Assembly: GCA_026413225.1 (NCBI GenBank)
Contig: CM048557.1
Span: forward strand, 4,456,501 to 4,520,500
Source: Otis tarda
Lineage: Eukaryota > Chordata > Aves > Otidiformes > Otididae
DNA length: 64,000 bases
Reading direction: 5' to 3'
The position numbers were made by a program, and so were the translations under genes. The notes beneath the pieces were generated by a model that made no database searches, had not been told where the DNA came from, and was given only the letters and a program-made list of their open reading frames with translations. Position 1 is the first letter of the stretch, and every line of letters begins with the position of its first letter. Below, in pieces: positions 59,566 through 64,000 of this stretch.

Positions 59566-60879
59566 TTTCCATGTAAACTGTGCGAGTGTTACAGTAGTTG
59601 GGAACTTGGCAACGATGGATGAACTATTTGTACACAGGTCACCTTCCGTGTCTTCTCCAGCATACTGTTATGTGACAAAATGGTTTATATCTTAATTCAT
59701 GAAATTTATTTTTTACTGTAAAACAAATGATAATGAGTAGCTCTTTAAACTAATGTTTTATTTCCAGTGAGTCAAAGTTTTGGCATTAGTTTCATGGAAA
59801 AAACATTAATCTTCACAATTGAAATAGAGAGCTGTTGACTAAATATGACCTGACAAAATTCATTTTCAAAACTGTTCGCAGATCTTTCTCATCAATCTTT
59901 AAGCAATTCATATCTTGTTATTGACTGTTAAGGACTAATAAATATGCTTTCTATTCAGATTCAGTTACTGTGTCATTTGAAACACTCACTTCCAGAACCA
60001 AGAAGAAAGGCACCTTTAAATATCTACTGAGATGTTTGTATATGTGTAAGGAACTGTTGGGGGTAATAGGAACAAACATTTGTTACTTACATTTAACCTT
60101 TGGTTAACTAATAATGCTGTGAGTTGTAGTTCACAGGAGGAAGAAATGCTTGTTCCCAGCTGTGTAATACAGACAAGCCTCGAGGGCTGTTGTGAAGTTC
60201 TTAGAATTATTTTTTTCTCTTCTGTCCTGCTGGGAAATGTACAGAAATTGATACAAGACCCTGCTATCATTCATCTGGCAGCCGACTAGGAATGACTGCT
60301 AGAATGTCTGGGACATGCTTTATGTTTAGTGCTGACAATCTCAGCAAGACAAATATGATTTATGGGACAATAGTTCAGATGGGGAATGAATGGAGATGTC
60401 TTGGTGAAAATATCAGCATAAGTAGGCTATGTGAAGGAAGTAGGTTTTAAGGAAGGATCTAAAGGAGATTTGGCATGTGGCAGATGGGAAGTTACTCAAA
60501 CTGTAAGAGGCAACATGGAAAAAGAAGAGAAGCTGAGTGGGAGAAAAATATGAAAGGAACAGTGGGATAAGAGGGACACTGGAAAAGTCTGCTGTTCCTT
60601 TCCACGTATATCTAACCAAATACATCTTCATAGCCTGAGAAGGTGACTAATGAACTTCCGGTAAATTCTGATTTATCCCCATGGATAATAATTAATAACA
60701 TTTCAGAAAATATCATCAGGTCTTTCAAACATGGATATTTCTCCTTAGTAAACAAATAATTTGGAAAAAACTCAGAAATAATTGTTTTTATTACTGTAGC
60801 ACTTCTATGCAAGAGGCTGTCCTTGTTCAGAAGAGTCCATTGTGTGCTTGGACAAAGGCTGGACAAAGGGAAATATTAG

Positions 60880-60975
60880 CAACAGATTTGTATTACAGAA
60901 GGAGAAAGAGACCTGCTAGGATCAAGTGATTTGCCCAAGGATTTGAGGGAAGCTAAAACGGTGGTGAAACTGACG
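60880..60975 (+). mobile_element. Possible MIR SINE remnant
   Basis: 'aagtgatttgcccaagg' matches the MIR core 'aagtgacttgcccaagg', with 'attacagaaggagaaa' upstream in the expected place for the 'ttacagatgaggaaac' part. Confidence 0.5.
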
Positions 60976-62269
60976 CTCAGTATGTGAATTTACAATGCTT
61001 TCATCAAGTTGTAATTGCAGCACCAGCTTCCTAACAGCTAAAGATCATCCATATTCATTTTTGTTTTGAATAATGGACTCAATATATTCATACTATATAC
61101 TTTAAGAGTGTCCTAGATAACTTGTGAAGGCTAATGGTATACTTGCAGACTGCTCCATTGCTAGGTCTTTAAGGAAGACCTTATTTCCTTTTCTTGAGGG
61201 AGAGTTACAAACTGAATGTCAGAGGTAAAGAACATAAATGTATAAATTTAGTGTCCATGTAGATAAAATCAGAGATGGAAATACAAAGAATATAAAAACT
61301 GCATTCTACCACAACTCCAGAATAAAGGCTGCCAGAATCCCCATCAGTGTAAGTGTGCCAGGACTTACATCCTGCAGCAGCACACGTTGTGTACAGCAAG
61401 CGCCGTGGTTAAATTTACCCTATTACTTAAATAACTCAGTAAGGAATCTTCTGCTTTGGGGTTAGTGTAGCCGTAAAATCTTTCTCTGCACTATTCTGAG
61501 AATGAACTTTAATCCATATCTTATCTTCTGCTTGAAAATGAACATCCTTTTTATTCTTATCATGTTTCTGCTTTTTTTTTGAATTTTTGAGCCTCAGCCA
61601 TATTCCTCTTGGCAGTTACATGAAGTTATTCCTGCTTGCCTATTTGTTGTGTTGAGCTACCTTTGAAATTTGTCTCCCTCTTTTTATGACTATGCTCCAG
61701 AGGCCCTTTTAATAACTACCCAGGGCTAATACTTCCATGAAAGCCAGGCTTGCTCTGATACACTCTCTGCTTTCTTGTTAGATTGTACAAATCCTTCACT
61801 GTGATACAACATAGTTTATAGAGAAGAAAACCTCAGATAACTATGTCCTACAGGTCTGCTTTGTGCTGCTGGCTGAATTAGTTTTGGATCAGGTGACAGC
61901 ATGGAGACTACCTTCTTAAAATCCAAACCAGGTAAAATAAGTGTCTTTTTCCTTTGTAGGCACATCAGGGATGTTTGTACAATGGTAATGTTTGTACCAT
62001 TGTACAAACTGGATTCATCAAGTGGCCAGTGTTGCAGTATAGTTTATGCAGTGCTGTGTAACAAAAGTGTATGATGAATGGTTTGGAATACGGTCATTTT
62101 ATTTATCCATCAGTCCATCATACTGATGATGCATGTATTTAGAACAAATTATCCTTTAAAATAAAAGGGCAGTCCTTCAGATTATAGCATTTTCCGGATG
62201 TAAGGAGGGCAAATGCAAGGCCTAAAACCACCGCCTCTTTCCTGAAAACACACACTCAAAGGCTGAGAC

Positions 62270-62640
62270 CTTTTCTCTATCCCCAACCATTTCTCAGTCC
62301 TCTGTGGCAGCGTGCCTGCGCTCCCTCTCCCACCTCGGGCTCCAGGTCCGTACCCTTGGGATATGACGCTATTTTTGAACAAAACTTTGGGTCTTCCTCA
62401 TGAAATGTCGAGAAACAACCTATGGGTGACAGGGGAAGCAGTGCCATGGCGGGAGGCACAGTCACAGCCTGGGAACACCTGTTGGGTCGAGCCCCCTTGC
62501 CTGGGGCTGTGGCCTGAGAGGGAAAATGGCTGCTTGGGCCCCTGCCCAGGCTGGGGGCCTTGCTGCCACCGCAGTCCCCCGGGGTGCTGGGAGCTTTTCC
62601 CTGTCCTTGGGGAAAGGTGTGTGTTTGTGTTGGGCAGTGA
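62270..62640. other. GC-rich patch in AT-rich intergenic DNA
   Basis: About 370 bp is far richer in G and C than its surroundings and carries open frames on both strands, none with recognisable similarity. It could be a solo LTR or another insertion, a small CpG-poor regulatory island or an exon of an unannotated non-coding RNA. I cannot decide between these. Confidence 0.4.
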
Positions 62641-63692
62641 GCACACAGAATCATCAGAAGAGAAAATAAATTTCAAGGGAAATGTCTTTTTTTCTTTAGA
62701 AAAAAAAAGCTGGATGGATTTCCTTGCTTACTGGTAGAAAGCACAGTTCTTGGCAAGCTGGGCCCTGTCAAAGCTTTGCTTGGAACTTCCAGCAGATACT
62801 TTGGTTAAAAACCCTTAAATCTTTCCTTCAGTTAACAACAGTGTGCAGTAAGTAAAAAAGAAAAAGGACAATGTGGATTTAAATGAGAAAAGTTTTTCTT
62901 CCAGATGAAAATCTTCATGGAACCTACAGAAGTAAGAATACAGTTTACGTTCACTTTATTCTGAGAGAAGACTGTAACTAATTGGCCTATCCGTAATGTT
63001 TTTGGAGTGATTCCATTACAAATATGCTCTTTATAATTAAACTAACTGGTTGATTTATTGAACCTGCAGTTCAGATTCTGCTGGGCTGAAGGGATTTTCT
63101 TGCATTGCTTTTAATGATGATCATGGTCTGCCCAGCTGTTGAAGTTTAACTTCATCAATTCTGTGGAGATAAAAGTTGCTTGCAGGTGTTGCAGAGTAAG
63201 TTTTGACTCTGGTGATAATCCTTTCAGTTTATGAAAAAAGCTTATATAAAGCTGATTATAAGAATTAAAGAGGTATGTTTTTTTAAAATTTATTTATTGT
63301 ACCCTACCTGAGTATGAAGCTTTAGTATTTTAGTGGCTTCAAAATGCTAATGGATGGAGTGTGGTCTGTGGTGTAGTGAATAATATGAACTCAGTGAAGC
63401 TCTCTCAGACTTCTGTAGAAGGATTCACAATGGCTTCTGTGGAATTTGGGTAGGGATTTGCGCATATGAATTTCTTTTATGAAGTAATCTGAAAAGTGGA
63501 ATAAGTACTAGTAAGAGTAAGTGCTGGATGGAGGATTCTTCTGTCTGGTATTTTACACTTTTCTTTTTCAGAGTTGTTATGAAGACTTAGGATAATAGTA
63601 TAAATTCATGTATTAAATATGTCTGATACATGGAAAGCGGTTAGTGTTTGAAGCTCTGGATTACAAGTGAAATCTTTGTTTGACTGCCTACT

Positions 63693-64000
63693 TCATAGAA
63701 TCATAGAATGGTTAGAGTTGGAAGGGACCTTCAAAGGTCATCTAGTCCAACCCCCTTGCAAGGAGCAGGGACATCCCTGACTAGATCAGGTTGCTCAGAG
63801 CCTCATCCAGCCTGGCCTTGAATGTTTCCAGGGATGGGGCTTCCACCACCTCTCTGGGAAACCTGTTCCAGTGTTCTACAACTCGCATTGTAAAACATTT
63901 TTTCCTAATATCCAATCTAAATCTACCTCCCTCTATTTTAAAACTATTACCCCTCGTCCTATCACAACAGGCCCTACTGAACAGCCTCTCCTCATCTTTC
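63693..64000 (-). mobile_element. CR1 non-LTR retrotransposon, 3' part, runs off the window
   Basis: The sequence begins 'tcatagaatcatagaatgg', the reverse complement of the CR1 tail repeat (ATTCTATGA)n. It continues through 'gttggaagggacct', 'catctagtccaaccc', 'cagcctggccttgaatg' and 'ctgttccagtg', all hallmarks of avian CR1 3' sequence read on the minus strand. The element is well preserved, so fairly young, and is cut by the end of the window. Confidence 0.97.

Larger units (their letters stand above)
53201..63692. other. Intergenic DNA downstream of WT1, part 2
   Basis: AT-rich with no supported gene. It includes a possible CR1 fragment near 53950-54060, the aattaatcac array at 56035-56078, MIR-like remnants (59480-59565 and 60880-60975) and a GC-rich patch (62270-62640). 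Open frames are short and show no family features. Confidence 0.8.

Noticed and set aside
59074..59622. 182-codon frame near the 3' end
   Set aside because: It crosses a MIR-like remnant and its composition looks like translated non-coding DNA. There is no family signature.

Overview
The window carries one gene, an essentially complete avian Wilms tumour 1 gene (WT1), on the + strand from about 7.4 kb to about 41.8 kb. It is flanked by 7.4 kb of upstream sequence and 22 kb of downstream non-coding sequence. The organism is a vertebrate and very probably a bird. The protein is clearly WT1; the mammal-specific exon 5 (17 codons) is not found and exon 4 joins the next exon in frame; the window ends inside a CR1 retrotransposon typical of bird genomes; and the only other dispersed repeats seen are old MIR/CR1-like remnants.

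Layout: 1-3.2 kb is AT-rich upstream flank with no supported gene. About 3.2-17.7 kb is a very GC- and CpG-rich domain that contains the upstream regulatory region, exon 1 (ATG at 7588), exon 2, exon 3 and exon 4. From about 17.7 kb to the end the base composition becomes AT-rich and intronic or intergenic. The exons that follow are 26172-26274 (mammalian exon 6), 27642-27792, 35070-35159, 36843-36926/36935 and 40393-40514. All introns are GT-AG and the reading phase closes at every junction. The spliced CDS is 1245 nt, or 414 residues without KTS and 417 with KTS. The protein has a Pro/Ser/Gly-rich N-terminal regulatory half and four C2H2 zinc fingers at residues 293-403.

The most useful points are: (1) an open in-frame N-terminal extension upstream of the ATG, with residue-level similarity to the CUG-initiated extension known from mammals; (2) the tandem 5' splice donors, 9 nt apart, that make the -KTS and +KTS isoforms; (3) a local 112-bp near-identical duplication in intron 1; (4) an eight-unit, 24-bp minisatellite in intron 3 whose core resembles the WT1/EGR binding site; (5) a perfect EGR/WT1 site about 800 bp upstream of the ATG; (6) a CRE plus TATA arrangement inside intron 3; and (7) several non-coding blocks that look conserved and may be enhancers. 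I found no second protein-coding gene, tRNA, rRNA or CRISPR array, and no wholly new system. Conservation statements are impressions from sequence texture and need an alignment.
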